Below, in pieces: positions 11,401-22,430 of a DNA stretch of 64,000 nt. Each line of letters starts with the position of its first letter. Within the stretch, counting starts at the first letter, position 1. The stretch comes from Blattamonas nauphoetae (Eukaryota; Preaxostyla; Oxymonadida): the NCBI GenBank assembly GCA_033064195.1, contig JARBJD010000088.1, positions 124,001 through 188,000 on the forward strand. The letters run 5' to 3'. The notes below the pieces were generated by a model. The model saw only the letters and a program-made list of their open reading frames with translations, did no database searches and was not told the DNA's origin. The position numbers and the translations under genes are program-made.

Positions 11401-14400
11401 CTCGTCAAAATGAGTGGAGCATCGACACTGTTTATGGCTGACAGTGAGTTCAACACGATCACGCAGACAGGAAGTGGAGGAGGAGCGTTCCTCAACACGA
11501 ACGGAGACAGCAACCAGATTGTGATGATCGCAAGCTGCTCGTTCGAGTCAGTGTCGTCGGAGGGAGATGGAGGAGTGATCCTGGCTCAACTGGGAACAAG
11601 ATCGAATCTGACTGTGATCCACACGACATTCAAATCGTGCTCGTCGTCATGGAAGGGAGGAGCACTGTCGATTGTGCTCTCTTCGACAGGTTCGTTCGCT
11701 CTACAAGCAGGCACGTCATTCGAATACTGTTCAGATGCGGGTAGATCTGCTGTGTTTGTGGAAGCACCATCACTGGCTTCTGTGATCACCGAAACAAGCA
11801 TGGCTTTCCTTGCACCTTTCCCACTCACTCCAACACCAGCCATGGTGGACATGCATCGCGGATGGAACACCGCGAACACATCCGACGCCATTCCTCTTGT
11901 GCTCTTCCTCGCTGAAGTCGGATCGACTGGATTTGCGAGTTCGGATGGATCAGATGGGGAGCCGTGTGGCTTCTCTGTTTATCCTTGCTCGTCGATTAAT
12001 CTTGTTCAGACCCGACTTGAAGTGAATGGATCGAAAACAGAAGGAAAGCTGAATCCGATCACTATTGAACTCCAAACAGCACTGGAACAATCAAAACCGT
12101 TTGTCTGTGGAGATCACACAGCGACAATAACAGGAAACACAATCACACTCTCTGACACTGGTCAGTTCACAACATCCTCAGCCGACTCTGCTCTCACTCT
12201 CTCTGCGCTCTCTCTTTATTTTGCCTTATCACCGACACAACCAGCCATTTCTGTCTCGACAGGATCGGTTGTGGTGTCTGACTGCACAATCGAGAATGGG
12301 ATGGGGGACATTTTTGTCTTGTTTGGATCAGTTTCGGGAGGATCGTTGAAACTTAATGGAACGAACACATTCAGATTGATTTCGAAATTCTATCCACTCT
12401 TCATTGTTTCTTCTGGCTTTCTGAACATTGAATCAGGAACGTTATTGACACACTCAGACACGACACGAATAGCATCGCTCTTCGATCTGAGTGGAGGATC
12501 GACAACGATTGACTCTCTCGTAATACCGTCACTAGTTTTCGATTCAGCGAGCAGTGTTTTCTCTCTCACCAACACAGCCTCGCTGTATCTCTCGTCGATT
12601 GCCTTCACTTCGATCTCAAATGAAGGATCTGGATCAGTGATCCACTCCTCATCGACCGGCACACTCTCACTCTCATCTGTGTCCTTCTCGTCATGCAACT
12701 GTGGTGCGAATTGGATGGGAAGAAGTGTTTTCATCTCTCGCTCTTCCTTCTCTGTCGGCGATGTTGTGATGCAAAATGTGTGGATCAGCACAGCTGGGAC
12801 GATTGGAAGTCATGAAGTGTATCTGGAGGGAGAAGATGTCGACGCTGTTGTGACATCAGACTGGGTGAGTCTGATTGGACCGAACGACACGCTGACGAAA
12901 GGTCAGTTGGAACAGGTGTTTGGATCAGATTCGACGAACTCGACGAACATCGGACCGCTCGGGTATCATTTGTATCCTCACACGGAAGGAGCGGTGTTTG
13001 TGTCGGAAGGGTTCTGGGATCATGGAAAGTGTGGCCAGGAGCATCTTCCTTGCTCGACTCTCGACTTCGCCTTTTCGCTGCTCACTGACACAAAGACAAC
13101 ACTCAGCCTGAGCTCAGACATCACTCTCTCCATTCCTCTCTCCTCTCCGTCAACTGGTGCATCCATTTCGTCATCTTCATCATCTCCGAAATCACTGAAT
13201 TTTGAGTCAAGTGGACAGTTCGTTGTTGACATTGGTCCACTGTCTTTCTCATCCCTTTGTTTGACACTTCACTCGTCAATCACGCAGCCGCTGTTCGTTG
13301 TGAAGGGAAGCACACTCACGCTCTCTGACACTGTCACGATCACCAACCCTTCCTCCGCCACACACTCTGCTTCAGTGTTCTCAATTGACGGAGGGATACT
13401 CACTTTGTCTGGAACAATGTTCGACTTCACTGTTCACTTCTCGTCCTCCTCACCCCTTCTCACACAAACTGGAGGCACTCTCAAACTGGACACAGTGACG
13501 CTTTGGAATGTCCGCCGCACTGTTGGAGATGGAAGCATCGTCCACTCAACACTCTCCTCGTCCAAAGACAGATTGGAGATCATTGGCTGCTTTTTCTCGT
13601 CCTGCTCGTCAACTGGAAACGGAGGCGTGTTGTTCGTCTCTTCGTCAATCAACCACAATCCAGCCAATCTGATCATCCAAATCACTTTCGGCTCAGACAT
13701 CAATTGCGGACTGGGAAAGAAGGGCGAGTGGATCTTCCTGCGAGGCCGTTCACTCGAATCGTATCTTCACGACTCAACTTGGGCTGGATCGATCACCACC
13801 CTCGTCGCCCCAACAGACGATGCCCTTCTGTGGGGAGAAGATGAAAGTGAAGAGGTCAGCTCGGAGTATGCGTCGCTGTCTCTTCTGTACTATCTGAAGG
13901 GATACAGCCAGCCGACAATCGCAGTTGGGGATGGCGGGAGAGATGGGGATGGATGTGGGCGGACGCATCTGAAGTGCTTGTCGTTGTCCACAGCAGTCTC
14001 GCATCTTTCAGGATCAAGTCCATTTGAAGTGGAGATTGTGTCATCTCTCACACTCGTCAACCAAGAGACGTTCTCGTTGAGCTTCACAATGAAGCCATCA
14101 GATGAAACTGCAACGATCGCAGTTGGGGAAAATGGAGCATTTGAGGTTTCAGCCAACATTGTGACTCTCTCAACACTCACTTTTGATGGAAAAGGAACCG
14201 AACGATCGACTTCACTCCTCTCGATTGTCGACACAGGCTCAATCACCATCGCTGGATGCACATTCCAGAACTTGAAAACAAGCGGAACGGGTTCTGTGTT
14301 CTCGTCTACACTCAACACTGGAAACACTCTCTCCATCTCCGAGTCATCGTTCTCATCGTGTTCATCAGAGTGGAATGGAGGAGCGCTGTTCGTCGATGTA

Positions 14401-16882
14401 AATGGAGGATCGTTCGTGATTCCCACCGCACTCACATTCACAGCTTGTTCGTCGGAAGGGAAGGGTCAGAATCTGTTCGTTGTTAACTCTGATCTTGAAT
14501 CTTTCCTTCGTGGAGGGAGTCTGGATGGAATCAAACCAACACTCCACTGGAATGACCTTGTCTCGAACGAAGAAAAGGAGAAGTGGTTTGGGAGCTCGTC
14601 GATGACAGGTGAATCGAGCTCACTGCTGTTCTTCTGGCATCCTCACACAGAATGGTCGGGAGCAGTGCATGTTCACGAAAATGGAGAATCACACTCACTA
14701 TGTGGTCTTCCCCAACTTCCTTGCTCACTCGTTAAGCCCTCACTCTCAAAGACAACCACAGACAACAAAACCATCATCGACTCTGATTTCATTCTGAACG
14801 AGAGCATCACAACAGCGAACATGCCATCGACCCTCACCTCTGTCTCGAAGAGTGTGACAGTCTCAGTTGGAGTGGATGGATGGTTTGCACTGTCGTCTGG
14901 CTTGCTGACTCTCTCCACACTCTCGTTCGTGCAATCGTCGTCGGTGGACTTGGAGCATGCGCTGATCAGTGTTGGGTCAGCCTCATCGTCTCTGATTGTG
15001 GATGATTGTTCGTTCATGTCGTTCAGTCTGTCGTTGAATGCTCTGATTGAACACTCGTGCTCGTCATTGACGTTGAAATCGAGTGTGTTCGCTGATATTG
15101 TCCGATTGGAAGGAGATGGAGGAGTTCTGAAAAGTGTGATGGAAGAAGGAATGGAGCTTGATGTGGACTCAGTTGAACTTGCATCAGTGTGGACACTGTC
15201 TGGCGATGGAGATGGCTTCTTCATTTCGTTCAACTCGATTTCGGATCCATCGAAGATCCCATCATTCACACTGCACAATCTGCAGTATTCAGAATCAGCA
15301 GGCTCGGGAAGGAACTCAGAGAAGAAGACGTGCTTTGTGTGGATTGAAGGGAAGCGATTGTCGGAATGGGTGTGTGTGTCGGATGCTCGCTTTGTTGGAT
15401 CGTACAGCCCGATTGGGATGGAATCGGAGTGGCTGTGGAGTGTGGATTGGGAGGAGGGACTGAATGCGTCGCTTCTGTTCTACCTGGTTGCTCACTCTGG
15501 ACCGATTGGAGTGAGTTCGTCAGGATATTCGATTGTGCAGTGTGGGTACTCGGGAGTATGGTGTCTTGGACTGGAATATGGAATGGCAGTGGCAGACTCG
15601 AAGGGGGAGAAGCAGCTGAACATCCACAACACAGTTGAGATCACTCATTTGATTGATCTGAACGCGGAGTATCGTGTTCATGGGAAAGTGGGGAGTTCAA
15701 TGCTGTCAGTTGTTGGATCGGGAGGACTTGTGGTTGACAGTGGGGAGCACGTGGAGATCGACACGCTGTCTGTCATCGCCGCAGCCACATCGACCCAACC
15801 TGTCTTTTCCTGCACCTACTCCGAACTCGTCCTCGACTCTCTTTCGTTCTCGTCGGCAGGTTCAGATCCGTCACAGCTGATCGACTCGACGCTGATCTGT
15901 GTGGATGGAGCAGTGAGTGTTGGACAGTTCTCTTCCCTGACCCTTCTATCTGGTCTGACTGCAGCGGGAAAGCTGTTGGAAGTGAAACAGGGAACTGTCA
16001 CTCTGACTGGTCTGACCATCTCGTCGTCGATCTCGTCCACAGCTGGACTTGTTCATGTTTGTGGAGGATCGTTCTCTCTTCCGAACACGCACATCAACGA
16101 CGTCCCTCGACCTTCACTGAAACTTGTTCAGAACGCACTGATGAAACAGGAAGGAGGGATTGTGTCTCTGAGCAAGACGTCGGTCTCGCTGATCGCTCGA
16201 GACGCGGGAAGTGGGGGAGTCATATCATCCACACTCAACACTGGCAACACTCTCTCCATCTCCGAGTCAACCTTCACGTCCTGCTCGTCCGGTGGGGATG
16301 GAGGATGTGTGGCAGTTGCAGTGGCAGGGGGAACGCTTTTGATTTCACACTCGTCGTTCAGGCGGTGTTGGAGCATGGGGAGAGGAGGGGCACTTCTGTT
16401 GGACTTTTCTAGTCTTGATTCTTTTGAAGACTACAAGCTGTCTTCTGTTTCGTTTGGACGTGTCGAAGAGAAGAACACGGCAGAGAGCTCTGGGAATGAT
16501 GTTTTCGTGATTGGAGTCAATCTGGGATCGGTGATTGTGGGCTCGCAGTGGGTTGGATCGTTCTCGACAGCTGTGAACTCTGACCTGATGGGATTTGATT
16601 CAGTTTCTGGAAAAGAGGAGTCGCTTCTTCGATATCTGATTGGAGATAGTGTGTTTGTGAGTTGTGATGGAGACGACATGAACAGTGGAAGTTTGTCAGA
16701 TCCTTTGAAAACACTGTCAGGAGTGTTCTCGACCGTGTTGGACGTTGTGAACGTTGCGATTGTTGGATCAGCGTCGATTGGAAGAACGATGGAGATTGGA
16801 ATGGAAGAAGAAGAAGAAGAAAGTCGAGAGATTTGGATTGGAGGAGAAAGCGAAGGATGTTCCCTTCTTTGTTCGATTGAGA
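8413..16882 (+). CDS. Giant secreted parallel beta-helix surface protein, gene 1, 5' part
   Basis: A single uninterrupted frame of about 2,820 codons, with no intron. Residues 1-17 (MFSLLISFHACVAGAPP) look like a signal peptide. The rest consists of pectin-lyase-type beta-helix rungs with the repeating style SxxF.xCSS..GGA.... About eight modules are headed by a Gly/Asp-rich turn and usually a paired Cys: GRDEDGCG (residue ~557), GTDEQFCW (~868), GSDGEPCGF (~1177), HGKCGQEHLPC (~1534), GGRDGDGCG (~1840), SHSLCGLPQLPC (~2090), IVQCGYSGVWC (~2372), and a Cys-poor one, DGDDMNSGSLSDPL (~2751). It is presumably a cell-surface or secreted adhesin-like protein; the family is known only by structure. 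At 16,882 homology to gene 3 stops within CSIE; the frame runs 35 bases on to a stop in inserted DNA. The continuation is at 45,050-45,612. Confidence 0.85.
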
Positions 16883-17016
16883 GGAGGGCAAGTGCTGACT
16901 TGCTGGGCCAAATGTGATCGAGGTGTGTCTCGACACTTTCGTCATCTATCCCGTCCTCTCATCAGCAAGTATCCCATATAGTGATGAAAACGTCTGATTC
17001 CCGAAATATTGATCAT
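16883..17016. other. Left border of the 28.2-kb insertion in gene 1
   Basis: From 16,883 the sequence no longer matches the uninterrupted gene 3 copy. The bases GA at 16,881-16,882 recur at 45,050-45,051 where the match resumes, so any target duplication is at most 2 bp. I see no inverted copy of this border at the right border, and no gene here. Confidence 0.6.
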
Positions 17017-17537
17017 CAGGCATCTGAGTAGTCCCATCAAAATAGGTAAAACTGGGATCAATTGATGTCAGTGCCTAAATTTGGACTGAGATCAAATTTC
17101 AACTCTTTTCCTTTGAGATTTTCTCATTATCACTTCATTAATCATGTTCAATTCACTTCTTGTTTTCACATAATGCTCTTCAATATTTCAGACAGCTCTT
17201 ATTTCCCAAAAACACGCACGATCACAATCACCAACACTTCTTTTTTCGATGTATTCCCTTCATTGACTTTAGTCAGTGAGAAAAAACCATCAAAGAAGAC
17301 ATAATAACGCATTATCGACTTGGTTTTATAATTATTGTTGTAGAACAAACTGAAACAGCAGCACCCAAAGTTTGCATTTTCATGATCTATGAAGTGACCA
17401 TTTTCCTTTTTACTTTTTTTTCCATTCAAATATCATATATAAGAAGACTTTTTTGAAATGAAAGAAACGAAATGGTATTGTAGGTATTTAGTGGGATCAG
17501 ATCCGACTGGGATCACTGGGATCAAATCAGAAGCCTG
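17017..17537. mobile_element. 521-bp hAT-type MITE, copy 1
   Basis: Ends are CAGGCATCTGA and TCAGAAGCCTG (imperfect inverted repeats) and the element is flanked by an exact 8-bp direct duplication TTGATCAT (17,009-17,016 and 17,538-17,545). Eight-base duplications and CAGG ends are typical of the hAT superfamily. It has no transposase. It has the same length as the copy at 19,233-19,753 and appears identical in sequence, so it moved recently. Subterminal repeats of GGGATCA/GATCCCA are visible at both ends. Confidence 0.85.
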
Positions 17538-17545
17538 TTGATCAT

Positions 17546-17768
17546 AGTATTGAGATCGTCACTTCGAATTCCAAACTTGGTTGATCCTGATTGTCAAGGG
17601 CGATTGGTGAACACTATCACTTCACTTTTTGGTTTTCTCGGTTCATTCTACCATTTTATATGTCATTTCATCATAATGTTTTCATAAACTGTGTTAGATC
17701 ATGGTTGTTGGTGAAGTGACACAATGGACCACTTCTACCAACAAAACGCCAAAATTCAGATCACGCTC
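17546..17768. other. Unassigned intergenic stretch
   Basis: Between the MITE and the tRNA-like sequence there is AT-rich DNA without a coding frame, repeat or other feature that I can recognise. Confidence 0.5.
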
Positions 17769-17844
17769 GACGCTTGCGTGGCGCAATCGGTAGATGGCCC
17801 GCTTTGAAAGCTTGAGGACGCGGGTTCAATGCCCACCCTGCGTC
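17769..17844 (+). tRNA. tRNA-like sequence (possible tRNA-Ser(TGA) relic or SINE head)
   Basis: An A box (TGGCGCAATCGG) and a perfect B box (GGTTCAATGCC) lie at tRNA spacing, and GACGC at the 5' end pairs with GCGTC at the 3' end. A run of eight or more T follows (from 17,848), as for an RNA polymerase III terminator. The anticodon loop would be TTTGAAA, giving TGA (Ser). The anticodon stem has two mismatches and the lower acceptor stem is poor, so it may be a decayed tRNA or a tRNA-derived SINE rather than a working tRNA. Confidence 0.4.
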
Positions 17845-17978
17845 CTCTTTTTTTTTCTCAACTTAGAATTTTTTGGCCCACAAAGTCTGCATTTGCCGAG
17901 AGGAGTTCCCCTTGGTCACTCCAAGCCCAAACGAGGGCTCCTCAACACAGCGAGTACCTCGAAGTGGGCTGGCCGATC

Positions 17979-18829
17979 TGAGATTCTAAAAACAAAATAT
18001 ATTGACCTCCTCGTCTTTTTACAAAACTATATTGCTGTGAGTCAAAATATTTTTCTCAATTCCTTGTCAAGAATGGACATAACGACGAACTAGCAGTTCC
18101 GTCATTCCAATACCATGCAGTCATTTCTGTCTCAAGCGAAGAAGTTCATTCACAAACTACACCTCATAATCACTGGAGTTGATTGCGACGAGGTTCACTT
18201 AGGCGAAACAACCCGAAATAAGATGCAGGGACAGTCCAGGTGACTAAAATTCACCGACGGGAAACGACAAGCGCAGCGAACAAGGAAGACGAGGAGGTGG
18301 AGCAGGGTGTCACTTATCTCGGACATCATTGGACCCTATATCAGCTTCTTTCACAGAAGTCAAAATTTTGTCGAATAGCCCATGTTTCTAGTTCAAACAC
18401 CGTTCGACAAGAAAGGACTGATTCAAGGCGTTTAGCGTCCTTTCACACGAATGCGAGTGATACTCACAATCAAATATCATTCACTTGAGGCGATTTGCAG
18501 TGACACACGATATTTCGTACGTGTCGAACGCCGTGGGATCGGACATCTGCTCTGGACAAATGAAGACATTGATCATTCCGATCGCTGGGGAGGTCGTACA
18601 AAACGCCAATTCCGAGTCGTATCGAGGACTCATGTTTAACATCATCGGATAAACACGCAACTTCGGGAAAACCCGCAACTCTATTTTCAAACAACCTATA
18701 TCACCTCTAGCGTTCTCCTTTTCAGTTTCAAGTGCGGACCAATATTGCATTCAATATCCACATTTTTACCTCTAAATATGGTGTCTTCATTTCACAAGTG
18801 CTCATTGTGGGTCGTTTTTTTTCATTGAA
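17979..18829. other. Unassigned stretch before the pogo-like transposase
   Basis: No convincing coding frame. Near 18,646-18,680 there is GGATAAACACGCAACTTC and AAAACCCGCAACTC, which resembles the inverse of 33,170-33,200 (GGGTTTATCCGGAGTTGCGG). These may be related transposon ends, perhaps the left end of the pogo-like element that follows. Confidence 0.35.
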
Positions 18830-21171
18830 ATGAATCAACCTGATCCGAACGCTGCAGTAGAAGAGAACCGCCGTCGGAGGAGGAAACAACCGTACAAGCC
18901 TCGCCTGGACCGATTTCAGAAGCAAGAAGGCGGGTGGATGCGTGTTCGTGATGTTGACTTTCCGGGTCTCCAAACAGTCGACAAACATAAGAAATATCGG
19001 ATGAGGATTTGCCACATATACGGCGAACCTCAAGAAATCTCACACCGACATTCATTCCTCACAGAAAACGAACAAAACCAACTATACAATTGGGTCATAA
19101 ATTCAATCGAAATGAATATCTTCCCGTCGATAAACGAAATATGCCAGAAGGTTTTCTTCCGCTTTTTTCATAATATTTCAGGCTGCCGAGGTGAAGCAGC
19201 AAAGGGTCTGTCTCGCTGTCATGCCCCATGTACAGGCATCTGAGTAGTCCCATCAAAATAGGTAAAACTGGGATCAATTGATGTCAGTGCCTAAATTTGG
19301 ACTGAGATCAAATTTCAACTCTTTTCCTTTGAGATTTTCTCATTATCACTTCATTAATCATGTTCAATTCACTTCTTGTTTTCACATAATGCTCTTCAAT
19401 ATTTCAGACAGCTCTTATTTCCCAAAAACACGCACGATCACAATCACCAACACTTCTTTTTTCGATGTATTCCCTTCATTGACTTTAGTCAGTGAGAAAA
19501 AACCATCAAAGAAGACATAATAACGCATTATCGACTTGGTTTTATAATTATTGTTGTAGAACAAACTGAAACAGCAGCACCCAAAGTTTGCATTTTCATG
19601 ATCTATGAAGTGACCATTTTCCTTTTTACTTTTTTTTCCATTCAAATATCATATATAAGAAGACTTTTTTGAAATGAAAGAAACGAAATGGTATTGTAGG
19701 TATTTAGTGGGATCAGATCCGACTGGGATCACTGGGATCAAATCAGAAGCCTGCCCATGTAACTCCACCAGACTGGAGCTGGGGAAAAAAGTTCATAAAG
19801 GGGTACGCGGACTTCATTCTCCGTCGTCCCCAAATTGTGGATGAAGCCAGGATACGCGCACGCACTCGTAACAACTTAACTCCCTTCTATGCACTCGTTC
19901 AAGACCTCTTCCAACTTCATCGGTACCGGCCAGAGCTAGTGTTTAATATGGATGAAACTTCGTCCACCACGAAATTTCAGCATCGGACACTGAGGGTGGG
20001 AACTCGTGGTCATCCTCATGTGATGACCCGAGAGCGGACAAGGGTCTCGGCGCTCACGCTTCTCATTGTGATTGGAGGCGATGGAACACGTCTCGACACA
20101 CACATCCTCGTCCCTCAGAGGATGTGGTTCCCTGCACTAGATGACTATCACCCAAGAGGATTCACCTATCATTCAACAGCAACCGGCTGGATGACAACTG
20201 ATATGTTCGCTCACATCATCCTCGAACATATTCTTCCAGACATAATAAAAAGGAGGGAGGAGATCAGGCCTCCTGACAATCCACTCGGTGCTCCTCCAGA
20301 GCGGTGTCTCATCGTTTTGGACGGACATTCGTCCCGAATCAACAGAGGATTGTGGCTGGGTGTTCGAGATAAGAACATTGATGTGGTCGTCCTACCCGCA
20401 AATACATCGGCCTGGACCCAGCCCTGTGACAAGTGGGTTAATGCCAACCTGAAGCGTCAGTTCACCCAGTTGACACCGATTCCATCTGAACGAGACAGAC
20501 CAGCTCAAATGATTCCCTGGCTTGAGCGAATTCAGGCCTATGTTCGCCGAGCCACCGATGAAGCTCACATCAGAGCATCGTGGAGGGAGACAGGGTTGAT
20601 CCCCCTCAACCCTGAAGTGGTCCTTGAAGGACTGCCACTCGGTCACCATGTCGTTCTCCCTCCCAATAGATTGTCTCTGTCTTCGGAGTTGATCACTTCG
20701 GAGGCCTTTATGCAGAGGTGGGCTGCACACGATCAACATCATGGCCGGGAACTACACGTTTACAACCAACACCAGGAGATCCAAGCAGTTCTGCTTGAAC
20801 TTGGTCTCGATTACGATGTCAATGATCTGGTCATCCCGGAACTTGTCAACGAGGACGATGATGAGAGAACTGACGATTCGAATGAGGTAATCGATGAAGG
20901 CGCAGAGCGAAGACGGCGGAATCTGCGACTTGAAAGAAGGAGCCCTTCAACACAGGAAGAGTCCGATGATGGTCAGGAAATGCATCGCTCACCGATTCGT
21001 CTTGGGAGTCATAAAAGGAGAATACACTCGCCACGCGGTCGAGGGACCAGGGGTGCAGAAGGTGATCGCAAGGAAATAGCAATTGATTTGACAGATGATA
21101 GTGAGGGTCGAGAAAGAAAACGCTATTTGAAATATGGCGCGGAGTTCTTTCATTTTCGGACGACAGAATGA
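18830..21171 (+). CDS. Pogo/Tigger-like (DDE_1) transposase, split by a MITE
   Basis: Exon 18,830-19,150, intron 19,151-19,181 (31 nt, GTTTTC...TTTCAG), exon 19,182-19,232, then a 521-bp hAT MITE with its second target copy, then 19,762-21,171. Without the MITE and one 8-bp duplication the frame is open for 593 codons (MPHV-TPPDWSWGKKF). A basic N-terminus (RRRRKQPYKPRLDRF) precedes a helix-turn-helix-like region. Catalytic landmarks are VFNMDETSS (first Asp), LIVLDGHSS (second Asp) and LPANTSAWTQPCDK (third Asp), the DDE_1 pattern of Tc1/mariner-pogo-Tigger transposases. The C-terminus is acidic, then Arg-rich. This was an intact gene until the MITE landed in it. Confidence 0.85.
19233..19753. 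mobile_element. 521-bp hAT-type MITE, copy 2 (inside the transposase gene)
   Basis: Same length and apparently same sequence as the copy at 17,017-17,537, with its own exact 8-bp target duplication CCCATGTA (19,225-19,232 and 19,754-19,761). The two different target duplications show two independent insertions. It interrupts the pogo-like transposase between codons. Confidence 0.9.
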
Positions 21172-21180
21172 CAGAGAAGT

Positions 21181-22175
21181 AATACTGGCCGATGCTAATC
21201 TGCGATTGGTGGAACGATACTGACCGATGCTAATCTGCGATTGGTGGAACGATACTGGCCGATGCTAATCTGCGATTGGTGGAACGATACTGGCCGATGC
21301 TAATCTGCGATTGGTGGAACGATACTGGCCGATGATATTCAGCGATTGGTGGAGCGCTAATTGCCGATGATATTCAGCGATTGGTGGAGCGCTAATTGCC
21401 GATGATATTCAGCGTTTGGTGGAGCGTTCATGGCCGATGATATTCAGCGATTGGTGGAGCGTTCATGGCCGATGATATTCAGCGATTGGTGGAGCGTTAA
21501 TAGTACCCGGATAAACCCGTTAAGTCGGATAAACCCGTTACCAACATACCCCACTTCACAATGATCATTTTGTTCTGACGACTGATATGTTGTGTGGAAA
21601 AGAAAGTAATCGGTAGAATTCTGAAATGATTGGTCTCTTGTTCAGATGTTTGATCGACGTCTATGGGTCATTTCAAATCGATGAATGACCAGCCACGACA
21701 CCCCGCATGTGATGCTGAGTACAAAGAGGTTGCATCTCAATGTACCATCCCTTGGACGCCTGGGAAGACATTGGCTAAGTTCCGAGCACATTTCGACTTA
21801 CATTTTTCTCATTCCATTTCACAATCATTCTTTCAACAGTGACTCCTATTTTAAAAATAATGAAGAGAGTAATGAACAGGAAGTGGAAGGATAATTTTAG
21901 TGAAGAGGGGGGACTGCTATGCTCATGTGGAATGGTTCACGGGTTTATCCGCTCTAACGGGTTTGTCCGGGTACTATAATGGCCGATGATATTCAGCGAT
22001 TGGTGGAGCGTTCATGGCCGATGATATTCAACGATTGGTGGAGTGTTCATGGCCGATGATATTCAGCGAGTGGAGGAGCGTTCATGGCCGATGATATTCA
22101 GCGAGTGGAGGAGCGTTCATGGCCGATGATATTCAGCGAGTGGAGGAGCGTTCATGGCCGATGATATTCAGCGAT
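21181..22175. repeat. 35-bp minisatellite, about 15 units, split by a MITE
   Basis: The units are 35 bp and read GGCCGATGATATTCAGCGAT plus TGGTGGAGCGTTCAT. The first four or five use a variant, GATGCTAATCTGCGATTGG. Later units change to GCGAGTGGAGGAGC. The change of variant along the array suggests local expansion. The array starts directly after the transposase stop and is interrupted at 21,501-21,976 by a MITE. It has no spacers, so it is not a CRISPR array. Confidence 0.9.
21501..21976. mobile_element. 476-bp MITE with TAGTACCC ends and TAA target duplication
   Basis: The left end is TAGTACCCGGATAAACCCGT. The right end is its imperfect inverse (ACGGGTTTGTCCGGGTACTA). The flanks are TAA at 21,498-21,500 and 21,977-21,979. 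It sits between two units of the minisatellite, whose frame is kept without it. The ends resemble those of the larger element at 35,306-40,038 (TAGTGCCC). The 3-bp TWA-type target resembles PIF/Harbinger insertion sites, but no transposase is present, so the superfamily is a guess. Confidence 0.8.
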
Positions 22176-22430
22176 CGCATCACCATTAAAACATGATGAT
22201 TCTCTCGTAATGGAAAATCGATGGAGGCCAATACTTGTTTCGCCATTTCGGATCAACATCATCCCATTAACTGTCTTCAGTTCACCGTTCTGTGAAGACC
22301 CTCATATTATCGTTGTTTCTCCCTTTCTCTGAACCACAAACGGTTGTTTTCATCGTCTCGGAGACGTTGACTGGATTCACAGGTCATCAAAAACACGATT
22401 CCATATTCAGACTCAACAAAACAAGAAATC
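22176..22430. other. Short spacer between minisatellite and Trk relic
   Basis: Nothing recognisable. It may hold 5' untranslated or first-exon sequence of the Trk-like gene. Confidence 0.3.

Noticed and set aside
8413-16917. Bacterial autotransporter or contaminant gene
   Set aside because: The beta-helix rungs resemble bacterial polymorphic membrane proteins, but there is no autotransporter barrel, and the neighbours have spliceosomal introns and the same family occurs three more times.
8407-16945. Minus-strand frames inside gene 1 as antisense genes
   Set aside because: They are short shadows caused by the codon bias of a Ser/Thr-rich frame and show no domains or starts with context.
21181-22175. 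CRISPR-like array
   Set aside because: The 35-bp units follow each other without spacers and drift gradually, so it is a minisatellite in eukaryotic DNA.
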